This document shows positions 18,866 through 28,027 of a DNA stretch of 64,000 nucleotides, piece by piece. The DNA comes from Clostridia bacterium (GTDB lineage: Bacteria; Bacillota; Clostridia; Oscillospirales; Acutalibacteraceae), in contig JAFQCH010000023.1 of the NCBI GenBank assembly GCA_017416485.1, positions 271,613-335,612 on the forward strand, given 5' to 3'. Position 1 is the first letter of the stretch. Every line of letters starts with the position of its first letter. The position numbers and the translations under genes were made by a program. The notes under the pieces were generated by a model. It did no database searches. It worked only from the letters and a program-made list of their open reading frames with translations, and had not been told where the DNA came from.

Positions 18866-18894
18866 TTGAAAACACAAAAAAAGTATGCTAATAT
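18866..18894 (+). promoter_or_regulatory. Promoter of the carboxypeptidase lipoprotein gene
   Basis: TTGAAA (18866-18871) and TAATAT (18889-18894), 17-bp spacer. Confidence 0.6.
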
Positions 18895-18944
18895 TGAGTG
18901 GTTAAAAATATGATGCCAATCAATATTCTCACGGGGAATTTTAA

Positions 18945-19892
18945 ATGAAAAATTCAATCAGACTCATCTGCACTTTACTGATAATTTCTCTAAGCCTGAC
19001 TGCATGCTCTTTTTTGCAAACGGCGCAACCGACCACCGTTCCAACAGAACCGCCTACGATTATGGAACCAACCCCGCCACCGACAGAGCCGCCTACATTA
19101 CCGCCGGCACCTCCGATTGATGCAACCGCATCTATTGTATACGACCTGAAAAATCACAAATATTTGCATCAGCAAGCATCGCAAACCCAAATTGCACCTG
19201 CATCCATCTCAAAATTGTTAACAGCGTGCCTTGCACTGGACTATCTGAACACAGATGATGCAATTACGGTTGGCTCTGAACTTAATCTGCTGCAACCAAA
19301 TTCCAGTGTTTGTCTGTTGGCACCCGGTCACCGCCTACGTGTTCTGGATTTATTATACGGGCTTCTGCTGCAATCAGGCAACGACGCTGCATATACCCTG
19401 GCAGTCAATGTTGCAAGAAAAGATACCGCCGACACAACAATGAGTGACGAGGCCGCCGTGGATCATTTTATTACAATGATGAATGCTTTTGCACAGGACA
19501 TCGGCATGGTAAACAGTCACTTTGTCAGTCCCGACGGTTACGACACGCCCGAACAGTATGTTACAGCCGATGATGTTTTGATGCTTGCAATGAAAGCAAA
19601 ACAGTATCCCGTCATCAATATGATCACGGCAACACAAAAAAAGGACATGACTTTCCTTTCAGGGGAAACAATCACATGGACAAGCACCAATCTGTTTTTG
19701 GACCCCGCAAGCATTTACCACAATCCTTATGTTGTCGGCATGAAAACGGGCACAACAGAAAATGCAGGCACCTGCCTTCTCACAAACTACAATGACGGCG
19801 ATTATGATCTGATTATTTTTGTAGCCGGTTGCAAAACCGATGAATCGCGCTATGTTGAAACGTCAACCCTGATCGCATGGGCAATGCAATAA
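18945..19892 (+). CDS. D-alanyl-D-alanine carboxypeptidase, predicted lipoprotein
   Basis: 315 aa S11-family penicillin-binding protein that trims peptidoglycan pentapeptides. A lipoprotein signal peptide ends at the lipobox LTAC (Cys21). A Pro/Thr-rich wall-spanning linker follows (about 24-61). All three catalytic motifs are intact: SISK, SGNDAA and KTGTTENAG. This contrasts with the degenerate paralogue at 9990-11369. It lacks the C-terminal amphipathic anchor of PBP5, consistent with lipid anchoring. Start 18945 follows CGGGGAA. Confidence 0.92.
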   Translation: MKNSIRLICTLLIISLSLTACSFLQTAQPTTVPTEPPTIMEPTPPPTEPPTLPPAPPIDATASIVYDLKNHKYLHQQASQTQIAPASISKLLTACLALDYLNTDDAITVGSELNLLQPNSSVCLLAPGHRLRVLDLLYGLLLQSGNDAAYTLAVNVARKDTADTTMSDEAAVDHFITMMNAFAQDIGMVNSHFVSPDGYDTPEQYVTADDVLMLAMKAKQYPVINMITATQKKDMTFLSGETITWTSTNLFLDPASIYHNPYVVGMKTGTTENAGTCLLTNYNDGDYDLIIFVAGCKTDESRYVETSTLIAWAMQ

Positions 19893-19940
19893 CCACAGAA
19901 GCGGCAGTTGCATTTAGTGCTGACCCAAAGCAAAATGGAA

Positions 19941-19989
19941 AAACAGGTATTTTTAAGTGTTGAAATGTCGCTTAAAAGTACCTGTTTTA
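19941..19989. terminator. Bidirectional terminator
   Basis: Long stem AAACAGGTA.TTTTAAG/CTTAAAA.TACCTGTTT with one internal mismatch. There is a T-rich tail on both strands; it serves the carboxypeptidase gene and the opposing helicase operon. Nothing else is seen between 19893 and 20133. Confidence 0.75.
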
Positions 19990-20133
19990 TAATTTATTAT
20001 ATACAAATATGCTTGTAAAAAAATCAGTGTGCTTTTTAGTCATTTTTTTGCCCTCTCGCGGTATCAGCATACAGCTTCAGAGTGAAGAAAATGCCTTCTG
20101 CATCGGAATGCAACAGCCTCATCTTACTGCATA

Positions 20134-22356
20134 TCACCAAGATCGAATACGTGTTTTCATACCCTCAATATCAAGAATACCGTATGCAAAACCTTTTCTT
20201 ACGAGTTCAGCAGGCAAAAATTCGTCATACTTTTCAAACAGGGGGACTTCTTTTTCATAAACAAGATCCAACGGATCAAATTCTTTTGTGGCTTCCTCTT
20301 TCAAAACCCTGAAAAAAGTCTGCGGGTCTGCTTTCATCTTGAATTGAATAAAATACGGACGGGAGGCATCCAAACATTTCAGACCGAGCTGTTCAGCACA
20401 TTTGATTTTCAAAAAGCGTTCCATTGCAAGAAATGCAAAACTGCCAAGCCACGGAAATAAACACCACATGTCGCCGCCAAGATTGATAAGCGGTTGCGAC
20501 ACAACGCCGGCATAAACTGCCGTTTGTCGTGCCTGTTGCAGTCTTGCGGCGGCATTTTTCATAATGTAAGGATATGCCTTTTCTTCTGCAAGCACCATGC
20601 GCATTCGCTCAAGCACTTTGGTGTGCACCGCACCGGGACATTCCCCGAAGTAAGCGGGAACATTACCGCGAACCTGCTCACAGTACACAAGTCTTCGTTT
20701 ATGATCCACTTCTTCAACCAACCAAACATGCCCCGCAATTGCAATTTTTTCGCCGGGTGGCGGCGGCATAACAAGCGTGCCGAGCTCCTGCGAACCGCAG
20801 CGCACCGTATATTCTTCATTCTCCTGAAAGACGGCATAAAATTTGAATGAATTGATCTGACGTTCCCCGGCAAGCCCTACGATCAATCCGCCTTCATCCG
20901 TTCGTTGAATATGGTTTATGTTCAACAGATGCCGAAGCAATACTTTATAATCACCCTGTGTGATTCTTTGAAACGCCTGCAAAGGCAAAACACGGGAAGC
21001 AAGTTGCGCCGCCGTCATTTCTCCGCAGGAAGCAAGCGTGGACATGGTTTGGTGATATAAAAGACTGAACGGCAGACGATCGAGTTTCGGCGGTTCTACC
21101 CACCGTTCTTCAAGATACAGTTGGATCAAAGCAATTCCCTGCAACAACTTCCACGGAACAGTTTCAGGTAACATTGCACGCGCTTCAGCAAGATCTTCTC
21201 GAATCACAAACCACATTTCAGGCGGCAAATCGCGCCGTCCGGTTCTACCAAGGCGTTGCAAAAAGGACGATACCGTGAACGGTGCATCAATCTGAAAAGC
21301 ACGTTCCAATCGTCCGATATCAATACCGAGTTCAAGTGTTGCGGTGGTAACAGTTGTTTGCAACTGTCCATCATCTTTCATAACCGCTTCAGCGGTTTCA
21401 CGGTAGGAGGCCGACAAATTACCGTGGTGAATCAAAAAACGATCCGCTTCATGATTCAATTCGCAATAATTGCGTAATGTTGTGGTGACGGCTTCGCATT
21501 CTTCTCTTGAATTCACAAAAACAAGGCATTTTCGATCTCTTGTATGTTCAAAAACATAGGCAAAGCCGGGATCGGCATGATCCGGTGCATGATCGGTAGG
21601 TTCGCTTAATAATTGCAAAGCTGATTCAGAATTTGTCGCCTCCCCTGCCTGTTCGCCTTGCACAAAGAAGTGCTCCATAGAAATCCGCCAGCGCACTTTT
21701 TGAACCTGCAATTGCGGAATCAAGGTATTTCGTCCTGTTCCCGCAGACAAAAATTCACCCATCTTCTGTGGCTCACCGAGAGTGGCAGACAGACCGATCC
21801 GGCGCGGATTCACACCTGCAAGTTTTGACAAGCGTTCAATCAGGCATATTGTTTGCCCTCCTCGGTCACCGCGTAAAATTGCATGCACTTCATCAATAAC
21901 AATGTAGCGAAGATCACAAAACAGCTTATTGATGTGCGAATGCTTGCGCATCAACAATGCTTCCAGTGATTCCGGCGTGATCTGGAGAATGCCGGACGGA
22001 TTTTTCAATAATTTGTTTTTATGTGCTTGCGATACATCGCCGTGCCAGTGCCACACAGGTATATCCGCCTCTCGGCAAAGATCGGCAAGGCGATAAAACT
22101 GATCATTGATCAGTGCTTTTAACGGTCCTATGTACAAGGCGCCGACTGAACACGGTGGATTCTCGTAAAGATCGGTCAGAATCGGAAAAAACGCAGCTTC
22201 GGTTTTCCCCGATGCAGTAGAAGCACACAACAGCAGGTTTTCATCTGTTGCAAAAATGGCTTCCGCAGCGGCAATTTGCACAGCGCGCAAGGAATGCCAC
22301 TCATTGCTGTAAATAAAATCTTTTATAAACGGTGCATAGCGGTCAAAAACATTCAT
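20134..22356 (-). CDS. Lhr-like superfamily 2 DEAD/DEAH helicase (BrxHI-like)
   Basis: 740 aa ATP-dependent helicase. RecA domain 1 has CASTASGKTEAAFFP (Walker A, about 44-58), YIGPLKALINDQ (motif Ia), ITPESLEALL and VIDEVHAILRGDRGGQ (DEVH box), then GLSATLG (motif III). RecA domain 2 has CLVFVNSREECE, TTATLELGIDIG and LQRLGRTGRR (motif VI). A winged-helix and Lhr-core-like C-terminal part follows. It is the last gene of a three-gene operon. The ATG at 22356 sits one base after the BrxD stop, with GAGGTG inside the end of that gene. Lhr helicases of this type occur in BREX types as BrxHI. Confidence 0.9.
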   Translation of the reverse strand: MNVFDRYAPFIKDFIYSNEWHSLRAVQIAAAEAIFATDENLLLCASTASGKTEAAFFPILTDLYENPPCSVGALYIGPLKALINDQFYRLADLCREADIPVWHWHGDVSQAHKNKLLKNPSGILQITPESLEALLMRKHSHINKLFCDLRYIVIDEVHAILRGDRGGQTICLIERLSKLAGVNPRRIGLSATLGEPQKMGEFLSAGTGRNTLIPQLQVQKVRWRISMEHFFVQGEQAGEATNSESALQLLSEPTDHAPDHADPGFAYVFEHTRDRKCLVFVNSREECEAVTTTLRNYCELNHEADRFLIHHGNLSASYRETAEAVMKDDGQLQTTVTTATLELGIDIGRLERAFQIDAPFTVSSFLQRLGRTGRRDLPPEMWFVIREDLAEARAMLPETVPWKLLQGIALIQLYLEERWVEPPKLDRLPFSLLYHQTMSTLASCGEMTAAQLASRVLPLQAFQRITQGDYKVLLRHLLNINHIQRTDEGGLIVGLAGERQINSFKFYAVFQENEEYTVRCGSQELGTLVMPPPPGEKIAIAGHVWLVEEVDHKRRLVYCEQVRGNVPAYFGECPGAVHTKVLERMRMVLAEEKAYPYIMKNAAARLQQARQTAVYAGVVSQPLINLGGDMWCLFPWLGSFAFLAMERFLKIKCAEQLGLKCLDASRPYFIQFKMKADPQTFFRVLKEEATKEFDPLDLVYEKEVPLFEKYDEFLPAELVRKGFAYGILDIEGMKTRIRSW

Positions 22357-22357
22357 T

Positions 22358-23671
22358 TTACACCTCAAACTCTGCAAAATCCCCTGCATCGGTTGCTTGC
22401 AGTTGTGTTTTGGCATATGAGAATTCCTGCGATGACAACAATTCTGCAATATTGGTTTGCGGATTCTGTTGAATAATATTCATCAATTCAATAAAATCGC
22501 GAATAACTTCACGCGGGGTTATACTTGTATCGGCGCCTATTCTGCCGTATTCAATTTTAATAAAAGAAATCAGATCTTCTTGTGACAAAATCGGCGCATA
22601 TGAATATAAGACTGCATGAATATCACGCAGTTTTTCAACCAGAATCAGCATTTCTTCATTTGTCAGCGGATTCAGACGGATAATCGGCGCCAACAGATCA
22701 TGCGTGTTGCCATCCGCAAAACGGCCTGCCTGCAGGCGGGACCGCAGTGCCTCATAACTAAAAACGCCCCGATGTTTATCTTCCATACATTGTGGCGTTG
22801 CACACATGATAAAACCCATATACTGCGCTTTTCCTTGCAAGGCATCGTTATACATGGCAAGAATTTTTTCGTAATTATACTGCCGTGTAATGCCGTTCGG
22901 AATTTTATAAATGTTCACCAGTTCATCAATCAGAATCAACATACCGCTGTATCCGGCTAACTTCAAAAACGCAGAAAACAACTTTAAGTAGTCATACCAA
23001 TCGTCATCCGTTATACAAATATTGATGCCGAGCTCCGCTTTGACTTCGGTTTTATTGATATATTCACCGCGAAACCATTTTAATACTGCCGAGCGTTTTT
23101 CCTGATCATCATTTTTAACTGACATATAATAAACAGCAAGCAACCTGCCAAAGTCAAAACCGTGCACCAATTCGGTCAATGATTCAATAACGCTGTGAAT
23201 TTTTTTCAACACCAGTTCATCAAACAATTCCGTCTTCAATTGTGTTCCGTGTTCCGCAATGACTTCATTTTGCACACCACTGATCCAACGATCCAAAATC
23301 AATGGTAAAGCACCGCCTTCGGGACGTGTTTTGGTTGCCATATTGCGGATCAATTCACGGTAAGTTGCAAGGCCCTGTCCTTTTGTGCCTTGCAATCTTC
23401 TTTCGGGCGAAAGGTCTGCATCCACCACAACAAAGTTGCGATCCATACAATATGCACGGATGGTTTGCAACAGAAAACTTTTTCCGCTTCCGTATTTACC
23501 GACGATAAATCGGAATGCAGAACCGCCTTCAGCAATAATATCCACATCATGCAGCAAGGCTTGAATTTCATTTTTTCTGCCGACCGTGATATACGGCAGC
23601 CCGATGCGCGGAACAACACCGCCTTTCAGTGCATTCATCAGCGTTTGTGCAATTCGTTTCGGTATATTCAT
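22358..23671 (-). CDS. BrxD-like P-loop ATPase (DUF2791 family)
   Basis: 437 aa AAA-type ATPase of the DUF2791/BREX BrxD family. The N-terminus IPKRIAQTLMNALKGGVVPRIGLPYITVGR is typical. Walker A is GKYGSGKSF (about 58-66) and the Walker B region is GMLILIDELVNIYK. The family block FIMCATPQCMEDKHRGVFSYEALRSRL is also present. Its ATG overlaps the TerB gene stop by 4 bp (ATGA), indicating translational coupling. No PglZ, BrxA, BrxC or methylase gene is nearby, so this is not a complete BREX locus. Confidence 0.87.
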   Translation of the reverse strand: MNIPKRIAQTLMNALKGGVVPRIGLPYITVGRKNEIQALLHDVDIIAEGGSAFRFIVGKYGSGKSFLLQTIRAYCMDRNFVVVDADLSPERRLQGTKGQGLATYRELIRNMATKTRPEGGALPLILDRWISGVQNEVIAEHGTQLKTELFDELVLKKIHSVIESLTELVHGFDFGRLLAVYYMSVKNDDQEKRSAVLKWFRGEYINKTEVKAELGINICITDDDWYDYLKLFSAFLKLAGYSGMLILIDELVNIYKIPNGITRQYNYEKILAMYNDALQGKAQYMGFIMCATPQCMEDKHRGVFSYEALRSRLQAGRFADGNTHDLLAPIIRLNPLTNEEMLILVEKLRDIHAVLYSYAPILSQEDLISFIKIEYGRIGADTSITPREVIRDFIELMNIIQQNPQTNIAELLSSQEFSYAKTQLQATDAGDFAEFEV

Positions 23672-25140
23672 AAATTAAGATATCCTTTCAAAAAGTCTTC
23701 ATACTCTTCCAATATAACAGGTGCATCCTCTTCAAAAACAATAACAGTATCATTGCATTCATCAAACAGCGATTCATTGATTGCATCACAGAGCAGAGCT
23801 GCAGTGGTGTTGTTTTCTTTCAAAAGCGACGAAAACGGTTGCTTATTGAGCAAACACAGAAGAAATTGCACCTGCAACGGATTCAAAACACCGGGTGTGG
23901 TTTCGCGGATTTCAGTTACGGCAGAGTCTTCAACAACAGCATCTTCATTGTAAATCAACAGCCGATCCTGCGTAACGGCAGCATCGTTTCTGATTGTGTT
24001 CAGCAAACGCAGATCGATTTCAATTTTCGGTGCGTTCTCATAGCGCTTTCTGATGATATAACTTTCAATACAGTGTTGAACAATTTCTTCCCATTCACGC
24101 GGGATGGCTCCGCCTTTTAACGTGTGTTTAAACCCGTATTGTGCACGCAAAAGGCTGTCAATTGTACGCAACAGTTCACCGGCACGTTGTAACCTGCCCG
24201 TAAACAACAGAAACTGTTTGAACTGCCATTGCCCATTGCAACAAGAATATTCCTCATCATCATTGATTTTGTATTGATAGCCGTCCTTATGCTGTCGATC
24301 ATAAAAGACTGCCCCTGCAAAAAGCATTCTTTTTCCGCTGTTAAAGGAACCGAAAAAATATTCCCGATACGGTAAAACACCATTGGTTTTGTAATGCTCA
24401 TTCAACGCCCGCACAACATCTGCAACAACAGCCAAACAGGCTTCCTCATTGTGTTTGAAAAAACGTGAAGACTTAAAATTGTAGGTGGAAATCTCCTGCA
24501 TTGCTTCAAAAATAGAGCAATCCGCTTGATTGTTGGCATCAATCAGTGTTTGCGCGACTGATTTTTCTTTAAAATCAGGAATCTTTTTGAGCAAGTAGGC
24601 ATTCAGATTATAATAAATGCAATAATCCTTCAACCAGCGGTTCATGTATGTTCCGATGCGGCAATCAAGTGCACTGTATGACTGAAAAAAAGAAAGCAAT
24701 TTCAAAAAACCTTCTTCAGGCGTTTCAACTCCGATTCCGTTCAGCAACTCGTAAATATAAATATATGCAAAGGAAAGTGAGGTTTTTTGGATATCACCTT
24801 TTCTGACTTTTGTTCTCCATGTGAAATAGCAACGCAATTGCGCATCGCTCATAGAGGCATAGGTTGGATAATACCGTAAAAATTCAACATTATGTTCATA
24901 ATGATCCTCATAATTCTCCATAAACCGCGCCTGTTTGTAAAAAATTATGTTTTCAGGCTCATTACAGGCACTTTTTGCAATCTCGCGCATTTTTCTGTAA
25001 ATCGGCGGTGTGAAGTTTTCCAGCTGCGCTGCGGTCATAAGAATCGGTTCATCGCGATATATTTTTTGGGCTAAATTTTCTTTTTCACGCAAACGGCTTT
25101 TTGATAAAACAAGATTCAATAAATTCTGTTCCGATACCAT
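23668..25140 (-). CDS. TerB-N / TerB-C domain protein
   Basis: 490 aa. The N-terminal half matches the TerB-N domain: ARFMENYEDHYEHNVEF, YPTYASMSDAQLRCYFTWR, VRKGDI and YIYIYELLNGIGV (about 65-140). The C-terminal half from about 320 resembles TerB-C (RRLQRAGELLRTIDSLLR through NPLQVQFLLCLL). A central acidic TerB domain is not obvious. Such proteins occur with DUF2791 ATPases and Lhr helicases in Ter-like and BREX-like contexts; the molecular role is not known. It is the first gene of the operon; GGAG lies 7 nt before the ATG. The promoter carries two LexA-like dyads. Confidence 0.8.
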   Translation of the reverse strand: MVSEQNLLNLVLSKSRLREKENLAQKIYRDEPILMTAAQLENFTPPIYRKMREIAKSACNEPENIIFYKQARFMENYEDHYEHNVEFLRYYPTYASMSDAQLRCYFTWRTKVRKGDIQKTSLSFAYIYIYELLNGIGVETPEEGFLKLLSFFQSYSALDCRIGTYMNRWLKDYCIYYNLNAYLLKKIPDFKEKSVAQTLIDANNQADCSIFEAMQEISTYNFKSSRFFKHNEEACLAVVADVVRALNEHYKTNGVLPYREYFFGSFNSGKRMLFAGAVFYDRQHKDGYQYKINDDEEYSCCNGQWQFKQFLLFTGRLQRAGELLRTIDSLLRAQYGFKHTLKGGAIPREWEEIVQHCIESYIIRKRYENAPKIEIDLRLLNTIRNDAAVTQDRLLIYNEDAVVEDSAVTEIRETTPGVLNPLQVQFLLCLLNKQPFSSLLKENNTTAALLCDAINESLFDECNDTVIVFEEDAPVILEEYEDFLKGYLNL

Positions 25141-25166
25141 AATTTACTCCGACAAATAGACCTAAT

Positions 25167-25209
25167 CGAATGTTTGTTCTATTATAACAAACTTTTGTTC
25201 GCTTTTCAA
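25167..25209 (-). promoter_or_regulatory. TerB-BrxD-helicase promoter with two LexA-like (SOS) boxes
   Basis: On the minus strand TTGAAA (25209-25204) and TATAAT (25186-25181) are 17 bp apart. Inside the spacer is CGAACAAAAGTTTG (25201-25188). Directly after the -10 the plus strand reads CGAATGTTTGTTCT (25167-25180). Each differs from the Gram-positive LexA box core CGAAC-N4-GTTCG at one or two positions. Confidence 0.65.
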
Positions 25210-25299
25210 GTCATAAATTGTAAATACCTTTCAATTTTTTATCATTGTGTTTTGCAGCTGTCTGCCTATGGCAAAATCTGCATTATTTGCACAAAAAAC

Positions 25300-25328
25300 T
25301 TGCAGAGCCTGTTTTTGTGTGATATAAT
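25300..25328 (+). promoter_or_regulatory. Promoter of the ornithine cyclodeaminase-like operon
   Basis: TTGCAG (25300-25305) and consensus TATAAT (25323-25328), 17-bp spacer. Confidence 0.65.
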
Positions 25329-25373
25329 TTATGGATAATATTACGCTTTTATTATAATATGAGGTGAAAGAAC

Positions 25374-26468
25374 ATGTTTACCTTGCCGCATTATACTGCA
25401 CCCGATTTTACAAAAGAACCGTTTATTTCTGCACCCGATGTGACGGTGCGTCCTGCCGGCAACGGTTTTGTGGATGAAAATTTTTATGCCACAACCATTT
25501 ATCCCGAATACTTTAAAATCAACGGTAAATGGAAACTGATCATGGAAAGCCGTATGGACACTTGTGTTGTCATTCGTGACGGCGAGCCTTATTCTGTTGA
25601 ATTGAGAAACATAAAAAAGGGTGAACTTGTTGTTTGCGGCAGAACCGATGACGGGTCGAACGGTGTTTTTGTGCACACAGACAGCTTTGTGGATCCCGAT
25701 GCAGTCATAGATGAAAACGGCACATTTGCTTTCAGAACAGGAAGAAGCCGTGAAACCTCCGCATCACGCGATTACGACAAACTTTGCGATCTTTTACGCT
25801 ATGAAAAAGAACACGGAAATATTCTTTGGGTCATGGGTCCTGCCTGTGTGTTTGACTATGACAGCAGAAACGCCATGCGCGCATTGGTTGAAAACGGTTA
25901 TTGCAATTGTTTGTTTGCAGGAAATGCACTTGCAACACACGATCTGGAAGCGGCATATTTCAACACCGCACTCGGGCAAGATATTTACACCAAAAAGAAT
26001 ATGTATAACGGTCATTACAACCACCTGCATACCATTAACCTTGTTCGCAAAAGCGGTTCTGTCAGAAACTTTGTGAAGGATTATAACATTCACAGCGGTG
26101 TGATGGGTGCATTGGTTGACAACAACATTCAGTTTGTGCTTGCAGGCTCCATCCGTGATGACGGCCCGCTTCCCGATGTGATTCACAGTGTTTATGAAGC
26201 ACAGGATGCCATGCGTTCACATATCCGCAACGCAACAACTGTTATTTCCCTGGCAACACAGCTTCATTCTATCGCCACGGGAAATATGACACCAGCGTAT
26301 CATGTTAATAAAGACGGATCGGTTCGTCCTGTTTATTTTTACAATGTTGATGTATCTGAATTTGCTGTCAACAAATTGGTCGACAGAGGATCATTGAGTG
26401 TCTGCGGTTTTGTTACAAACATTCAGGACTTCCTTGTTACGGTAGCAAGAAATCTTGGTTTGAGGTGA
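25374..26468 (+). CDS. LOR/SDH-type (ArgZ/AgrE C-terminal-like) ornithine cyclodeaminase family protein
   Basis: 364 aa, similar to the archaeal-type ornithine cyclodeaminase (TIGR00300) and the C-terminal region of cyanobacterial ArgZ/AgrE. Conserved blocks are NILWVMGPACVFD, CLFAGNALATHDLEAAY, YNGHYNHLHTINLVRKSGS, LAGSIRDDGPLPDVI, and ATQLHSIATGNMTPAY. The end NKLVDRGSLSVCGFVTNIQDFL is also diagnostic. The N-terminal guanidine-modifying domain of ArgZ is absent. The adjacent YfcC carrier (7 bp downstream, ribosome site overlapping this stop) supports a role in basic amino acid use. The exact reaction is inferred. Confidence 0.75.
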   Translation: MFTLPHYTAPDFTKEPFISAPDVTVRPAGNGFVDENFYATTIYPEYFKINGKWKLIMESRMDTCVVIRDGEPYSVELRNIKKGELVVCGRTDDGSNGVFVHTDSFVDPDAVIDENGTFAFRTGRSRETSASRDYDKLCDLLRYEKEHGNILWVMGPACVFDYDSRNAMRALVENGYCNCLFAGNALATHDLEAAYFNTALGQDIYTKKNMYNGHYNHLHTINLVRKSGSVRNFVKDYNIHSGVMGALVDNNIQFVLAGSIRDDGPLPDVIHSVYEAQDAMRSHIRNATTVISLATQLHSIATGNMTPAYHVNKDGSVRPVYFYNVDVSEFAVNKLVDRGSLSVCGFVTNIQDFLVTVARNLGLR

Positions 26469-26475
26469 GAGAATA

Positions 26476-27951
26476 ATGAAAACGAAAGAAAAAAAAGAAA
26501 AGGTAGCAGCTGGTATTCAGTTGAACTTAAAAACAGTTCTGATGATCAGCATTCTTGCCGTTGTTCTTGTTATTGCGGCAGGTGTGCTCTCGCATGTGAT
26601 TCCCCAGGGGGAATTCACAGCATCGCAAATTGTTGACGATGTAGAAATTTTCGATCCCGATTCTTATGTGCAATTCGCAGAACAATCCCCGCTTGCATGG
26701 TGGAAAATCCTGCTTTCGCCATTCCTTGCACTGAATCCTGCAAACGATTATTTCCTGACAGGCATCATCATTGTTGTGTTTGTTGTTATCATCGGCGGCA
26801 CCTTCCTGATTGTAGACGAATGTGGTGTGCTGAAATACATCATGGGGCTTGTGGTTGAAAAGTTTGCAAAGAAAAAATATTTTCTGCTTGCCCTGATTGT
26901 TTTTATTTGCATGTTGCTCAGTTCCACTGCAGGTATTCTTGAAGAAGCAATCACACTGGTTCCCATTGCCGTAGCCATTTCCCTTGCATTGGGTTGGGAT
27001 TCGCTAGTCGGCTTGGGCATGAGCCTTATTTCCATTGCATTCGGTTTCACGGCCGCCACATTCAATCCGTTCAATGTGGTTACCATTCAGAAAATGGCAG
27101 ACCTTGAAATATATTCGGGTCTTGGTTTGCGCATAATCGTCTTCTTTGTTGTTTATGCTATTCTGACTGCATTTTTGGTGCTGTATGCAAAACGCATAGA
27201 AAAAAATCCGCAGAAATCACTTTCTTACGAAAGCGACCTGCAGATGCGCGACAAATATCCGATTGATGTTTGCAAAGAAGCGATGCTGAATAAGCGCATT
27301 GCAAAAGCAAGCAAGGCGTTCGGCATTTGCCTTGCATGCGTCTTCCTGCTGATTGCACTTGATTTTGCACTGGATATGGGCGGTACTATATCTTCGGCAG
27401 CAATGCCCGTTATGTTTGCATTAGGGGCCATTTTTGCCGCCGTTTTCTCGGGCATGAGCAGAAAAGATTTCTTCAGAAATTTCGGCAAAGGCATCAAAAC
27501 GATTTTACCCATTCTGCCGTTCTTTGTGCTCATCCTTGCCATTATTTATGTGCTTACGGAAGGGCAGATTCTGCCGACCATTCTGCACTCCGCTTATACG
27601 CATATTCAGGGGATGAATCCCTATATCTGCATTTTGGTTATCTTCTTTATTATTATGGCATTGGAATTCTTTATCGGCAGCGGCTCCATAAAAGCATTGC
27701 TTACAATGCCCGTTATTCTGCCGCTTGCCAACATGCTCGGCATCACAAGCCAGAGTGTTATTCTTTCCTTCTGCCTTGGCGACGGTTTTACAAATCTTCT
27801 GTATCCCACAAGCGGTATTATGATTATTGCCATCGGCATGGTTGGGGTTACATACAGAAAATGGTTGAAATTCTCAGCCCCGTTGTTCATTGCGGAATTT
27901 GCGGCTTCAATCGCGTTTATGATGCTTGCAATTGCCTGCAATTATACATAA
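26476..27951 (+). CDS. YfcC family (basic amino acid / C4-dicarboxylate type) membrane transporter
   Basis: 491 aa integral membrane protein with about eleven to twelve helices. The N-terminus is basic, followed by LNLKTVLMISILAVVLVIAAGVLSHVIPQGEF. SSTAGILEEAITLVPIAVAI and FGFTAATFNPFNVVTIQKMADL are recognisable family blocks, as are GSGSIKALLTMPVILPLAN and GDGFTNLLYPTSGIMI near the end. Its overlap with the ornithine cyclodeaminase-like gene suggests ornithine or arginine transport. The split between annotated basic amino acid antiporters and dicarboxylate carriers in this family makes this tentative. Confidence 0.85.
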   Translation: MKTKEKKEKVAAGIQLNLKTVLMISILAVVLVIAAGVLSHVIPQGEFTASQIVDDVEIFDPDSYVQFAEQSPLAWWKILLSPFLALNPANDYFLTGIIIVVFVVIIGGTFLIVDECGVLKYIMGLVVEKFAKKKYFLLALIVFICMLLSSTAGILEEAITLVPIAVAISLALGWDSLVGLGMSLISIAFGFTAATFNPFNVVTIQKMADLEIYSGLGLRIIVFFVVYAILTAFLVLYAKRIEKNPQKSLSYESDLQMRDKYPIDVCKEAMLNKRIAKASKAFGICLACVFLLIALDFALDMGGTISSAAMPVMFALGAIFAAVFSGMSRKDFFRNFGKGIKTILPILPFFVLILAIIYVLTEGQILPTILHSAYTHIQGMNPYICILVIFFIIMALEFFIGSGSIKALLTMPVILPLANMLGITSQSVILSFCLGDGFTNLLYPTSGIMIIAIGMVGVTYRKWLKFSAPLFIAEFAASIAFMMLAIACNYT

Positions 27952-27968
27952 ATCTGACAAAGTTTGAC

Positions 27969-27997
27969 TTGATATTATGATTTACTTGAATTATAAT
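27969..27997 (+). promoter_or_regulatory. Promoter upstream of the DUF2974 hydrolase gene
   Basis: TTGATA (27969-27974) and TATAAT (27992-27997), 17-bp spacer. Confidence 0.6.
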
Positions 27998-28027
27998 ATA
28001 GACAATAAATGTGAGGAGTGTTGATTT

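Noticed and set aside
20134..25140. Complete BREX defence system
   Set aside because: Only BrxD-like and BrxHI-like genes are present; PglZ, BrxC, methylase and BrxA/B are missing from the window.
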